Shown: piece by piece, positions 22,645 through 35,500 of the stretch
Layout of the letters: the number at the start of each line of letters is the position of its first letter
Position numbering within the stretch: position 1 is the first letter of the stretch
From: Mytilus trossulus
Taxonomy: Eukaryota > Mollusca > Bivalvia > Mytilida > Mytilidae
Assembly: GCF_036588685.1 (NCBI RefSeq)
Contig: NC_086374.1
Coordinates: 37,254,886 to 37,318,885, forward strand
Reading direction: 5' to 3'
Length of the DNA stretch: 64,000 nucleotides
Made by a program: the position numbers and the translations under genes
Notes under the pieces: generated by a model
Databases searched by the model: none
Told to the model about the DNA's origin: nothing
The model's input: the letters and a program-made list of their open reading frames with translations, nothing else

Positions 22645-22890
22645 AAAAAACACAAAAATACTAAACGCCGAGGAAAATTCAAAACGTCCCTAATCATATT
22701 GCAAAATTAAAATCTCAAACATCAAACGAATGGATAACAACTGTCATATTCCTGCTTTGGTACAGACATTTTCTTATGTAGAAAATGGTAGATAAACATG
22801 GTTGTATAGCTAGCTAGCTAAACCTCTCACTTGTATGACAGTCGCAAAAAAAATCCAATATATTGACAACGATGTGTGAATAACATTTTG
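22645..22890 (+). repeat. Dispersed repeat family B
   Basis: Runs ACAAAAATACTAAACGCCGA, CGTCCCTAATCAT, GGATAACAACTGTCATATTC, CCTCTCACTTGTATGACAG, then TATTGACAACGATGTGTGAA. The same ordered words occur at 24505-24790. No coding capacity. The rest of 22194-23289 is unique and shows no gene. Confidence 0.75.
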
Positions 22891-23289
22891 ATCAATTTTC
22901 AGAACATGGATAAGTCAGTTGAACTATCGTTTTCGGGTTTCAACTCAATGTTTTTTCTCCGGACTTCACATGTCATTATTCTGATTGTATAACTTGAGTA
23001 TCTTTGAATGTAAACTATGATATTTCTATAAACGTTTTATGAGAATCCTGATCATTGTATCGATATTTTTTCGACAACAGTTCCGGGAAGGCTATTTTTT
23101 GGGGTAAGATAAGTAGTACTTTATTGAAACAACTAAGTAAGTATAACTTTTATTCATATACGAAAAACAGTTAACAACAAATGTCCTTGTTACATTTAAT
23201 TACAGAACATAAAGACGAATAAACGGAACGTTTAGTTTTGCATCATACAATACATTTATAAAAAAAAAAACCAGATGCATTGATTGAAT

Positions 23290-23590
23290 GCAGTGTTGAT
23301 ATGATTATCAATTATATTGTTATTTTTATTTTTATAAATTAACTGTTGGCAAAAGTATGAAATATTTGAAACACTAATGATTTTCTTATTCCAGGCAAAG
23401 ATAACCTTAGTCGTATTTGGCAAAATTATTTGGAATTTCGGGTCATCAATGCTCTTCAACTTTATACTTGTTTGGCTTTCTAACTATTTTGATCAGAGTG
23501 TCACTGATGAGTCTTGTGAAGACGAAACACGCGTCTGATATATTAAATTATAAGCCTGGTACCATTGATAACTAATTGAACAATACTAGT
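23290..23590 (+). repeat. Dispersed repeat family C (CGCGTCTG type), near full copy
   Basis: Contains TTATAAATTAACTGTTGGCA, CAATGCTCTTCAACTTTATA, CACTGATGAGTCTTGTGAAG, ACGAAACACGCGTCTG, then a CCTGGTACCATTGATAACTA end. It aligns along its length with 62200-62515. Shorter pieces occur at 46655-46745 (inverted), 49300-49395, 53975-54010 and 60400-60490. It looks like a non-autonomous mobile element; no promoter boxes were verified. Confidence 0.75.
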
Positions 23591-24504
23591 ATAATTATAA
23601 CTAAAATAAATAAGTCTAACAAGATAAGAAATAAATTAAGATGTAAAGGAAAATTTCGAAACCTTTTAGTTTGATAAATGATATAACAGTCAAAAGCTGG
23701 ATGTGAATGATTAACTTTTAATTAATGTTGACAGCTGCGATCATACTCCACGAATAAATCTCGACAAGTTTGATCAAATTACGTAACGGTTTCACCAATG
23801 TATGCACGATATGTATTTCAATGTTGTAAATGTATTTTAGCAATGAAAATGTTACGCTTTCAGAAATCAAAGCCACTAACACTCGGGTATATTGGAACAA
23901 ACCAAGGACAGTTTAAGTACCCACCATAAGGATATTCAAAATTAAGATAAATTTTAATGCGTGTTATGCAAGTTTCTGTTTATAAAAATATAGATATTTT
24001 CTATTACGTCGTCTTGGAAACCTTGTCTTAAACTGTTGTAACTGCATGATACCCCATTCAGATCCCCAATAGTTACGCTTAGATATTAACCAACACTACT
24101 TGTTCACTGTCAGCTGGGACATTAGAATAATGTAAGCCATTTTAGACAGTTTTTCGTAGATTGTTGTTTTCCTTGCGTTTTTCTGTAACTCATCACAATC
24201 TTTGTATAAGGGAATCTTAAGGCTTATATGTGCATGTATATCATAATAATAATCAAAATCAATCAATCAGTTTAATTAACCTTCTTGCTTTGAAAATATT
24301 TTTCTAATATATATACAGCAAGACAGAAATAATTCACACAAGAGCCCATTTTATTGGTTTAACAAAACGTTAAAGTTGATTTGAAAGTGAGGAATTTTAC
24401 TGTCAAGTACAGCTTTTTTGAAGTATTTATCGATACTGGAAACAATATTCTAACAAAGATCTAATAACAGTGTTTAATCGGTAACCTTTCAGAATAAGTT
24501 TATT

Positions 24505-24790
24505 TAAAAAGTAAAATCACAAAAATACAGAACTCCGAGAAAAATTAAAAGAGGAAAGTCCCTAATCAAATGGCAAAACCAAAAGCTTAAACAAATCAAA
24601 CAATGGATAACAACTGTCATAGTCCTGACTTGGTACATATGCAGAAAATGGTGAAATAATTTTGGTTTTAACGCTTACCTCTCACTTATATGACGGATTC
24701 ATCGATTACCATTATATTGACATCGATGTGTGAACAAAACAAACATACATAATAGTAAAAAATGTCAAACATAGGGGTGCAGCAGTCAAT
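24505..24790 (+). repeat. Dispersed repeat family B, second copy
   Basis: The same word order as 22645-22890, including AAATCACAAAAATACAGAAC, GGAAAGTCCCTAATCAAATG, CAATGGATAACAACTGTCAT, TTACCTCTCACTTATATGAC and TTGACATCGATGTGTGAACA. This copy extends further at its right end. Confidence 0.75.
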
Positions 24791-27239
24791 ATCTATTATG
24801 TTATAATCTTAATCTCTATAAAAACAAATAAATATGTAACAAAGAGGCACAAAATGGCATATTAGCAAAAATTAAAGACCAAAATACTGAAATTTACCAA
24901 GGTACAATAACACAATGATGGGATGTATAAATACAGAGCCACGTCATATATGTATCAAAGAAACATAAAAATGCATATAGATTTTAAGGATCGTATTTAC
25001 GTTTACGAGTTCGATAAATAACATCAATGTATACGTAAACGTTAGGATGTACTATCTCGTTTGTAATAGGTTTTCATGTATAGTGTGGTTTAGATATTTT
25101 CAATTATATGCAATATTGAAGGTTTGAACAATGGGCACATTCAAAGTTGAAACGCGAAAATATTCATGACAAAAGCATAAACCACACAACGGACAAAGGA
25201 AACAATGGCGACAGACTATTAAAACGATGCATAACAAAAAAACTGAGACACTGAAATCGATTCACAGCGTTAAATCGCAAATAAGTTTTTACTTCATAAC
25301 TGCTAATATAGGTTTTATTCAGACAATTCAGTTTTAAGACTGCACTTGCAAGAAGACACACCAAATGCTAACCACTGAACCAGTTTCATCCTGGTGGAAC
25401 AAAATATAAAGCAAAAGGTGTGTAAAAGAAATGTGAAGAAGGGATAGCAAAGTTATGAAAGTGATTTCCCGGCGATGTAAAGATACTGTTATTCAAATTA
25501 AAACCAAAGAATTGAATTTGTTTAGAACCATAACTTTATAGATATGTGACATATACACAATGATTAACAATTCTTTAAGACATGTTCAAACATTTTTTCA
25601 TGTCGACCTTGACATAAACCTTTTAATGAGATAATCTGCAAAGTCGTTTATTTACTCAGAAGTTTTTAGTAGCGGTAAATATGTATGTCAATAGAGGCAA
25701 CTTTGTTATATTTTGCCCGAAGAGATTATACTTTCCCGGAAGGAGAATAACCTTCATTAACGGATTGTGAATTGCCGTTATTTCCATACCCTGTGTTCTC
25801 CAGTCTTTTCACCAATATTTTCAATCAGCCGTTTAAGCGAAATCTCCCAGAATGTTTAAATTTTAATAATTATTGTTGAATTAATCTAAATGAGAATTAA
25901 CAAATGTATAGGTACAATATGCGATATCTTTAGTAAAAGAAATTAAAAAGTATCCAAACAACATAAAGTCATATTTGTATTTTTATGATCAGTGAGTATA
26001 TTAAAGGGGTTATGGGCACTTGGACAATAATTATAAGCTAGTTCTGAATTTAGATATTTGGAATCAGTTGAAATCATTTATTTTAAAGTGTAAGAAACTG
26101 ACTTTTAGTGCGGCACTTGAATGAATACGACAGTGTGTTGTTTTGGCATTAAAGTCATTCTACTTCATATCATGAATGAGTAAATATTGGATTCATTTTC
26201 TATCAACAAATGGGAATTGATAATATAAGTTTCGCCAAGTTCTCATAATATGCTGCTTTGACATTGAAAATATTATCTTACTGTTTTCAATTACAAAATT
26301 AATAAAAATGGATCGACTTTCTGTAGCATAAAACTGCTATTTATAATTTTAGTTTTCGCACAAAAAGGGCCACCATGAATTATTTTCGCTACAATGGGCT
26401 ACATATTGGCGCTAACATGTCGGATTGTTTCGCTAAAATGTCACGCCAAGCAGGTCTTACATGGAAAGTAAGGAAAGTAGCTTTCATCTCGAATTAAAAA
26501 AGGCAAGAAATATTTACAAGCTCATGATAGGCAGCGAATAATCAACCAGAAATATTTTCTTCAATAAATTCGGCAACCGAATTACATCAAAACAATTTTC
26601 CAATATGTGTCATTTATTTTAACACACCGCAGTATTGAATATGTCGTAAACCGGCATTTAAGGATAATTTTACAGTAATTTATCGCTTTAATAACACCAA
26701 TTACCCCAAGTAAAATTACATTATTGAATATATGGAATATAATTTACAGTGAAGCACTTCGGCATGTCAAACAAATGTAATCTATAAATGAATTCATTAT
26801 TGAGGTGTTCAACAGTATTACTAGTACCAGAAAACCAATTATAATTGTAATGATTGACTCAGTTATGAATCATAGCAAACCAGCTGCAATAAGAGGCACG
26901 TGCCATCTGGGCGAACGGAATCAGTGTCGAATGTGCATGTTTTTAAGTGATAAAGTTTTAACACCGATTTAGAGAGATGTAATTCCAGGTACAGATATCG
27001 ATTTCTTTGTTACCATACTATCATTTCATAATCAATCATAATGATGAGATTTTAATTCGTGATTCATTGCATAAATAATGTATCTAGATGTTTACTAGAA
27101 TATGGATCCAGGAAATTCTCTCTTCAGAAATGATAAAATCTCCATACATGTATTTGGCCTCAGTCGTTCAGAGGTTTTGAAAATAATAAAATTAAATATA
27201 TAATGAAATGAAATAATATACAAAGAAAATTCAAATAGA
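24791..27239. other. Unique AT-rich intergenic DNA
   Basis: Neither strand shows an exon-like frame with splice context or a recognisable domain. The open frame on the minus strand at 25164-25364 is short and without features. Confidence 0.5.
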
Positions 27240-27400
27240 CCTTCTGACTAAGAAAGAGGGGTGAAGATGCCAGAGGTACATTCAAACTCATAAATTAAAA
27301 AAAAACAGACATCGCCGACTAAAAAAGAAAATGCCAAACCAAAGAAACAACAGTACACAATATAGAATACTGAATACATTAAGACTAAAAGGCATCAGTA
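27240..27400 (+). repeat. Dispersed repeat family E fragment
   Basis: GAGGGGTGAAGATGCCAGAG, then TTCAAACTCATAAATTAAAA and GACATCGCCGACT. The same words, less diverged, are at 58590-58690. Confidence 0.6.
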
Positions 27401-27417
27401 AACATGGTGACAGCTCA

Positions 27418-27625
27418 TGACCTTAGACCGGATTGTTTAAGGCAGTTTTGGCTGAATAAATAATGAGCATTCAGCAAAAGTTGTGCCAGATTTTCGGGAA
27501 CGAATAACATCGATCTCCTTAGACCGGATATTTAAGGCAGTTTTGGCTGAATAAATAATGAGCATTCAGCCATAGTTGTGCCAGATTTTCGGGAACGAGT
27601 ATCATCGATGGTCTTAGACCAGATT
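27418..27625 (+). repeat. 96-bp tandem repeat, about 2.2 copies
   Basis: CCTTAGACCGGAT recurs at 27421, 27517 and (diverged) about 27612. The copies share GGCAGTTTTGGCTGAATAAA and GCCAGATTTTCGGGAACGA. Non-coding. Confidence 0.85.
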
Positions 27626-29924
27626 GTAGAGAAGTGACATAAACCAATGAGACGACTTCTATTAAAACACAATACTCTGAAGAGGAACAGATAAAGAAAT
27701 TTTACATTTTACAAAGTATTGAGCTATAATACATCGTTTGTGGTCTTGACAAATTGTATATATAATGTCAACATAGAATACTACAGACTTCACATCAACG
27801 CAAGATTCTTATATGTCTAAAACAAGGATTACAATGAACCATTAACGTTATTACAATGCAGAAGAGACAAAGAAATAAATGAATACAAAAAACAATACCG
27901 AAAATACTGCATCATAAAATGTTACTGGTGCGTACTCAAAATAATGGATCTTCTTGAAATGGGAATCGTGGTTACGTGTATATTCTAAAAGTAGAACAGT
28001 TCAGAATAAAAACAATGCTGTCTGCTCTTTATGTACATAATACAGTGAAGTACAGTAAAAGACATTAGATGATTTGGATTAAATATACGAATCAACAGTG
28101 TCATAGAATTTATAAATTTAAGTCTTGGAATCATTGATGCTATAAAGAAACTATAGTTTGAAAGACAACTAAGTGATTTTTATTTGGGTCATTACATTTT
28201 ATAGCCATAACGGCGAACAATAACAGCACATAAATGTATGACAATAGTCGATGATAAGAGCACAAACTATTCCTTTCAGAATACCGTTTCTTTACAAAAA
28301 TTTATACTCTTTTAAAAGAAGAAATAAAATATCCTGAAGCAAAGGCTGTCAGAAGGTTTTAAAACATAATTTTAACGTCTACACTGTAAAAACAGTGTTT
28401 AGATTCTAAACACTTATCTAAACACTTTTTCTGTGTACGTTTTGAAACGCGTTTAGCATCTAAACATGTTTAGATTTTAACAAGTGTTTAGATTTCAACA
28501 AGTGTTTAGATGTTATATGTTTAGAAATATATGGTGTTTAGACCTTCCAACAGTTAGCCTACTAGTACTACGATTTCACAGGAACTACTTGCGTGGTTCA
28601 GCACTACAGGTTGAATAGTCCACACTGTATTGTAGAATATACAATACACATGTACATTTCTGCTTTCATGTTCTTGGAATGATTTTACCATAATAAAATT
28701 ATTTGACTTTGTTTATATAGTGTATTTAAGCTGGAAAACTTCAGTAATGATAATAATATTAACAATAATAGGTTAAAATGGTTTACACATTTTGTTTTTC
28801 CTGGAGACCAAAGAAAAGTTTGTAAACAATACGACCAAAATAAGAAAAGTCTGTAAACAATAAGACCAAGTTTAACCCGCCATTATTTTTAAAAGGAAAA
28901 GCCTGTACCAAGTCAGGAATATGACTTTTTTCCCCCGTTTGATTGTTTATGTAGTCAAGTGTTTGATTTTTTTTTTATGTTTTATGGACCTTTCACCTTT
29001 TGATACAACTTGGAGTCTGGTTCTTTTGTTTTTTTTCTGATCTAGTCTTAAACATAACATACAATCTATTCAAATTAGTTCAATAATTTATTTTTAAGTC
29101 TCACTAATTAAATGCAAACAAAAAATACAATTATAAAATTTGATGATTTTTTTCCTCAACAAAACAGAAATTGTCAGTCCATCTCCTATCATAAAGGAAT
29201 TTTTCATTATGGAACAATCTTCTTTTGAAAGATAAATGCTCTTGGTATGCAGTTCCTTTTTGGTTGTCAGGTGAACTTTTGTATCCTGAAATTAAAAAAT
29301 GAAACCTTCATGTACGTTTGTATGCAACAGTCACTTATTCTTAGATCATGTTTATTTAAATACATTAAACAAGCTTCTTGAAAAAGATTCTTACAAAAGA
29401 AAAATACAAATTGTAGTTAAAAAGACATTTCACTTTGTACAAATGTATACATCAAAAGACAAATAAATCAAAGGTAACAATATATAGAGCAAACAAGCAT
29501 GCAAGTTTTTTTATATTGTAAAACAAAATCCTTGACTTCTGAGAACCGCAGCCTGTTTTTCCTATTTTATCCTAATATTATGAATATATATTTTTTTAAA
29601 TTGCCCGTTTTTTACCTCTTCAAGTGGATAAATATTAGAGAATAATTTAACCTTCATTTTTCAATTATACATGTATTATAGTTCTATTGGCATTTAATAA
29701 TATAACTATATATTTTTACTTACATCTGCTCTTGAAATTAAATCATTCTTTTCTTTCTTCCTGGTCTGTTTTTCAATTTGATCTATGATATGGATTTATT
29801 CAAGCTCTTTTCATTCCCACTTCAGTGTCAAAGTCCTATAAATGCATATATACAAATAATTAGAATAGGTTTAAATATAAAAGAACAACTTTTTTTACAT
29901 AAATAAGGCCGTTAGTTTTCTTGT

Positions 29925-30090
29925 TTGAATTGTTTTATATTGTCTTATCAGGGCCTTTTATAGCTGACTATGCGGTATGGGCTTTGCTCATTGTTGAAGG
30001 CCTATAGTTGTTAATAGCTGTCATTTTGGTCTTTTGTGGATAGTTGTCTCATTGGCAATCATACCACATCTTCTTTCTCATATTGAGTTT
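29925..30090 (+). repeat. Dispersed repeat family A (GTCTCATTGGCAATCATACC type)
   Basis: GCCGTTAGTTTTCTTGTTTG, GGCCTTTTATAGCTGACTAT, then GTGGATAGTTGTCTCATTGG and ATCATACCACATCTTCTT. Related copies: 5850-6060, 50470-50640 (inverted), 52325-52450, 53530-53640 and 57405-57630. I recognise this as a very common mussel repeat (knowledge from memory, not searched). Confidence 0.7.
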
Positions 30091-30373
30091 ATTGTTAACA
30101 TTAGAGTTTGAATGTCAGTTTATTTTCAAGTAATGAGTTTGAATGAAGTGAAACTATAATTTCAGTGTTTGTGTAAAGGATGTTGCACTATGGGCCATTT
30201 GGGATCTTATTCCTTGCAAAGATAAAAATACTTGAAACTAGTCTTTTTATGACATTATGAAGAGCAGGGAAAAGTATGATTGTTCCTGTGTACAGTGACA
30301 GTTTAGACTATTTAATCTCATTTTCAAATTTCCAAACTACACAATGGAAGCTCATTCTTATTTTATGCTTGGT

Positions 30374-30478
30374 CCACAGTCACTTGTTTCTAGCCATTGG
30401 AAGACCCGCTATCAACGTATATAAATTTACGATACGTCGATTGTGGGTCTTCCAATGGATAAAAACAAGTGCCTGTGA
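30374..30478. repeat. Imperfect 40-bp-arm hairpin
   Basis: Left arm CACTTGTTTCTAGCCATTGG and AAGACCCGCTATC. The right arm on the other strand reads CACTTGTTTTTATCCATTGG and AAGACCCACAATC. Spacer about 25 bases. It lies inside the CACTG-ended element. Confidence 0.7.
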
Positions 30479-31397
30479 TAGTGAACTTGAAATAGCATAG
30501 GTTAACAGTTTAACGCACATATAGCCCTTTTATTAGACTGTAAAATAAAATTTATGGTTTGTGCCCCTCCCCCTTTTTACGAAATCTGGATCTGCTTACC
30601 TTCCACTGCTGTAATAACTGTTAAGATGGCTTTTGATTCCGTCAATATTCTAATATGAAGTTCAGTATCTGTTGCATCGTCAATAGAAATATATGCTTGA
30701 TAGATGAGATCCATTGTTTTAAATTTTGTTTGTCTTTGGCGGGTCCGATGGCGTCCGTATCCACGATATATAACTCTGTTCTTTTTTTAATATTAATATA
30801 CGACCATATTCGGACAACGACTCCGGAAATTAGAGAATTTCACGCACATCGTCCTTATATTACTATAAAAGATTATTGTATATGTCTCTGGTATAAATAA
30901 TTAATTGCTTAACTTATAAAAAAATAATAATTGAAAGTAATTTTATAGTCTAGCTTACATCACAAAAAAGGGAAACTCAGTTGGGGAACCGAAGATGATA
31001 TAAGACTTTGTTCTCGTTTTAAAATAAAGAAGCTTCGCATACTTGGGACTGAATTTTGAAAATGGTTTTAATTTCAAGACAGCCAAGATATCATAGTTTC
31101 ACAGAATATGTTGGAATATGTACGAAGATCGGATAAAAAGGTGAAACCAGTACTGAAATATTATAAAGTGTTTAGGTGTTTAGGAAAGTGTTTCAGAAGT
31201 GTTTAGATGCCATTTAATGTTTAGATTAATGATAACATTCACTGATAATAACCCTGCAACACGTTTAAATTCTAAACACGTTTAGGTTTTTATGTGTTTA
31301 GATAAATATCCGTTTAGATCCTAAACGCTTTCCTAAACACGTTTAGACCTAAACATGTTTTACATCCGTTTCAAATCTAAACGCTGTTTTTACAGTG

Positions 31398-32400
31398 TAT
31401 ATCAGATAAAGTCCCACTAAGAGCAGCCAAACTATTATTGTCAACGAAGACTATCCCTTAAAGGAAAGCAACTTATTTCAGATATTTTCCCAACCTTAAT
31501 TTATTCTGCTTTAACATAAGATTTGTGTTAAATGTGCATTGAGGATCATTATATAGACGTAGACATATTTTGCAGGGGTTTGTATAGTGCCTCAGTGTTG
31601 ATTATTAAAAAAAACGTGAATTCTCCTGTCTTACAAGTTTAACGTAAATAGATAGCTGTCACAATATGTACAATGATTGATGTATGCGTATGGTTTGAAT
31701 CTAGAGGGGGTGAGATTTTTTTAGTTTAGTGTTTTAGAAAACAACAACAAAAAACGTGAAGCTTTGTACATATGCTTAACGTCAGAAGATTTTGATTAAA
31801 AAAATATTTGTATCTGGCTTACATCAATTTATGTAATCATGATAATTGTTTCATTATGACTTGTTTGAACTGAAATGAAATTAATGAAAGATTAGAAAAC
31901 GCGCACCTGCAATCACTTTTCTTCTCGAGAAAAACATTGGCATAGTTGTAAACACTTGGTCTGACCATGACAACTCTTATTTACAGAAATATTAATTTCA
32001 GGTATAGAAGACAAGAAGTATTATGAATGAATGCACTTGTTGGTGACATAGTTATAACGCCTGTTGCACACTCGAGGTTGCACAACTATAACTGGATATG
32101 ATACATTTGTCTACCTCTTGAATGTAGTATTTAAGCTTCATTAAATGTCAGAAATCCATAATTTTAGTGTTTATTAGTCTTAGGAAATGGCTACGGCTAA
32201 ACTAATCGTTAAAACACGACGCTTATATTGGAAACAAACAGACGAGATACTGAAAAAGAAAATACGTTAATTTGTTCTTTCATTTGTTGCACTTTTACTA
32301 TCGATAGTAACGATAACCTTATCGCATGGTGGTGATGTAATTGCTAGAATATTTTTTATTCAATTAAACCCAGGAAATATGGGATATAAAATGTATAACT
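31398..32400. other. Upstream region of the lectin/CUB gene
   Basis: AT-rich and without an exon-like frame. It is the presumed 5' flank of the gene starting near 32430. Confidence 0.45.
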
Positions 32401-32408
32401 TATAAAAA
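32401..32408 (+). promoter_or_regulatory. Candidate TATA box of the lectin/CUB gene
   Basis: TATAAAAA 121 bases before the ATG at 32522, the same spacing as at the C1q gene. Transcription would start near 32430. Confidence 0.45.
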
Positions 32409-32521
32409 TCACGACACGCCTCAACGTTTAAAGGGACGATTCTGTACAGTTGAGTAGGCAGTATAATGTAAACAGTAGGATAACAACACTCTACATATTC
32501 TAACTTTATTTCACATTTTAA

Positions 32522-32585
32522 ATGGAATTTGCCGTGATTTTTCTAACATTTTCATTGACATGGATTTTATCCCAGTCCACTGAAG
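32522..32585 (+). CDS. Exon 1: signal peptide (lectin/CUB gene)
   Basis: Encodes MEFAVIFLTFSLTWILSQS then TE. It is a hydrophobic secretory signal ending at a strong GTAAGA donor in phase 1. The open frame continues into the intron for about 40 codons without domain character. Linkage to 57828 rests on matching phase (G plus AA gives Glu), strand, the absence of another plus-strand exon in between, and the need of the lectin exons for a signal peptide. It could instead belong to an unrelated short gene. Confidence 0.6.
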
Positions 32586-35500
32586 GTAAGAATTTTAATT
32601 TTATGTATATTTTTATAAGTGTGTGTGCGTACGTACCTCTATATACTTTTAAAACTACTTTTGTTTACATTCTACACATTGATATCGTACCTTCATATAC
32701 ATAGTTCATATATTTGAAATATTTGAGATTGTATTGAACGTTTATTTACATAACACCTTATTTGATCTAAAGTAATATGTTAATTGATCAGGAGCATGTA
32801 ATGGATTTAAAAAAGAGATATAGATTTATATTCATGAATTGTGAAAGGAAAGTAAAAAGACCACTTTAAGATATCTCCTTTTTAAAACATGTGCCAACTT
32901 TGTATCCCTGTCAGTTTCGGTTTATTTTATATCAAACAGAAAGGATAGTGTATAGTAATAATAAACAATAATTAACAATATATACTGTATATTCAGAGAG
33001 GTCACCTCATTTATACAATACTAATCTCCTCTGATGCTCTCTGAAGTATGTTGCTGCTAATAAAATACAAAACACATCTTAGATATACCAATTTATAGCT
33101 CATGCTTGGAAATGTAAAACCATAAAATTACGTTGAAAGTTTTTTTTCAAAAAAACAAATTATATTATGATGTCGACATTCTACGAGAGAGGGAGAAAGA
33201 TGATCCATGATTAAAACCATCCGTTGCTTGCATTTTTTTAACAGGGTAAGCAAAAGACGCAATTGTGTCAAAGATAATCCGACCACAAATTCTGAAAAAC
33301 TGTAGTTCAATATAGGGACAATCTCAAGCCACTTCAATTGACCTCATTTAGTGTGTGAGCGAATGTTTCTATAACAGCTTTGCTGCATGAATAAGAAATA
33401 TTTCGTGGCTGAATGCATTCATTGTAGGCTGAATTATAACAGTGAATGCGTTTTGAATTTTGTGTATCATCATTCGATGATTGTAATATTTATCCATTGA
33501 AGTAAAAATGTACCTTTTTGTTATGTTTTAATTTCGTTATCAGAATCATGGCTTTTTGTGTTATAACCTGAGGAATCAAGTTTTAATGATTAAATTTGAA
33601 TAAATTTGAATTTTCGATACAATCTGTTACGCGTGGATGGAAATATATCAATTTGTGTGTACTCAAAAGGACTGAAGATGTATGTATTATAGGGAGAGAT
33701 CCCCCCTTATATGTACAAATATCTTAATAACAGTGAGCGCAAATAGTAGATCTGTTTTGAAAAATATATGTTTATTTCCTACTGTTTTTTAATGAATAAA
33801 ACGAAGAAAGTTACTGAAATATGTTCTAAAATTAAAAACATGAAGGTGAAAATGTGTCTTGTTTTGATGTTCATCGATATTTTGAATATATGTGAATACA
33901 TGTATCCTCTCAGTGCATTTCTTTAAGTCCTATCGTTATTTTGACCCATTTCTGTTCGCCCAGTGCTGTTTTCTCCAATTTATTAAGATCATAAGTACAT
34001 CATAAGTTACACTAACAGTGAACCTGCTTTAAGTAAAGATTGACCTACACATGTAGAATTAACAATGTATTATGTTAAAGGTTAAACCTCTCAACATGCT
34101 CAAGGCTTTCTGCCCTAATTTTACACAGTTATAAACAAAAACATACTTTAGGTTGATTGATCGCTGCATTTATAACGTCCAGTGGAGAATAGTTTATTCA
34201 TATCCAGGGCGAGAACATATTTACAATTAATACTAAAGATATTCCCGTAAGGTAATAAGTAGTCCGAAATTACTCTGACGTCCAACGGCTGTTTTACCAA
34301 ACAAGATGGCCTGGGCTGAAGCAGGCTTGTCTGGCAAAAAACAGCCGTTTGACGTCAGAGTAATTTCGGACTAGGTGAGGGACGACATCAAAAGATCAAT
34401 GTAAGATAAAAAAAATCTTAATTCAAATAGTGTGGGGGTGGGGGTTGAACTGCTGCAAGATTTGGTTATCCTACATTGATTTTTACATATATCCATATGG
34501 GTCAATCAATTTTTTCCAAATTAAGTTAAGAGGGGGGTAGGAGGGTTAGTGAACAAACTATTTGAATTAAGTTTTTTATCCTTCATTGAACTTTTGATGT
34601 CGTCCCTACTTAGATGTAGGTTTTGGAACTATAGACAATCAATTGAAAAAGAAATCCAACAATGACCATATAACAATGAGAATGGAAACAGAGAATGCGT
34701 CCATGAGACCTTAAGCATGTAGAAAGTTGCGATTGAAACTTATAACTGGAGAAAATTTAAGTAAAGCTTTTGGCTTATAAAAACAAACATAATTAAAATG
34801 AATGAGCCTTATGTTGCAGAGTGCCATTTTTGTAATTTTACAATTGTAAATAACAGACTGACAAATTGCAAATTTTATTTTAATGCCATAATGATTTTTG
34901 TGATACAAAATATTTGAGTTAAGAGAAAAATAAATACAATTATTGACTTAAGATCTTCTATCCCGCCCTCAAGTGACGACATTTTATAAATTATCAATAA
35001 TTCGTTTCTTCTGTTATTGATGTATAATGCACAAGGGGATCATAACGATCCAATCTAGTAAAATCTACTTCCATCTTATACAAAAGGAAGTCACCCAACT
35101 TCCCTTAGAAAATCATTCTTTTGCTTACATTTTAGACCTTATATTGGCTGATTTGTACTTTATTACATAATAATGCCAGATTTAAAATGAACAAGTTAAA
35201 GAATTTAAGTTTTTTAAAGTGTGTATCGGTTTATCTTCCCATAAACTTTTCGAATAAGAACAACACAGGAATAATAAAAATATCGGACATTTAAACTTGA
35301 CACACAAATGTGCAGACAAGCTTTGGCTTATCTGGACCATGCATATAAGTAAAACAAACGCTGTACAGTACGGCTACCAATAGGATGACCAAAAACTTAG
35401 ACAATGAATTAGGACACGACACATAATTTTAATCTAATGATTTAATTGAAATAATGTCTACTATAATGGGAGGACTGCACTTGTCTTAAACACATGATTA

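Larger units (their letters stand above)
28382..31397. mobile_element. 3.0-kb non-autonomous TIR element, CACTG ends and GTTTAGA subterminal repeats
   Basis: Both ends read CACTGTAAAAACAG inward and agree at about 23 of 24 positions. Each abuts TA (28380-28381 and 31398-31399). The first ~170 bases hold at least nine exact GTTTAGA/TCTAAAC words and the last ~220 at least seven, plus GTTTAGG variants, in both orientations. CACTG termini with dense subterminal repeats and a short duplication resemble the CMC (CACTA/Mirage/Chapaev) group, but no transposase is visible to confirm this. The interior carries a family B fragment (28900-29010, inverted), family A (29925-30090) and an imperfect hairpin (30374-30478). 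The open frames at 30276-30500 and 30655-30900 have no recognisable domain. Confidence 0.7.

Noticed and set aside
30276..30900. Candidate transposase frames inside the CACTG-ended element
   Set aside because: Short, one covers a hairpin, and neither shows a catalytic motif or zinc-finger pattern.
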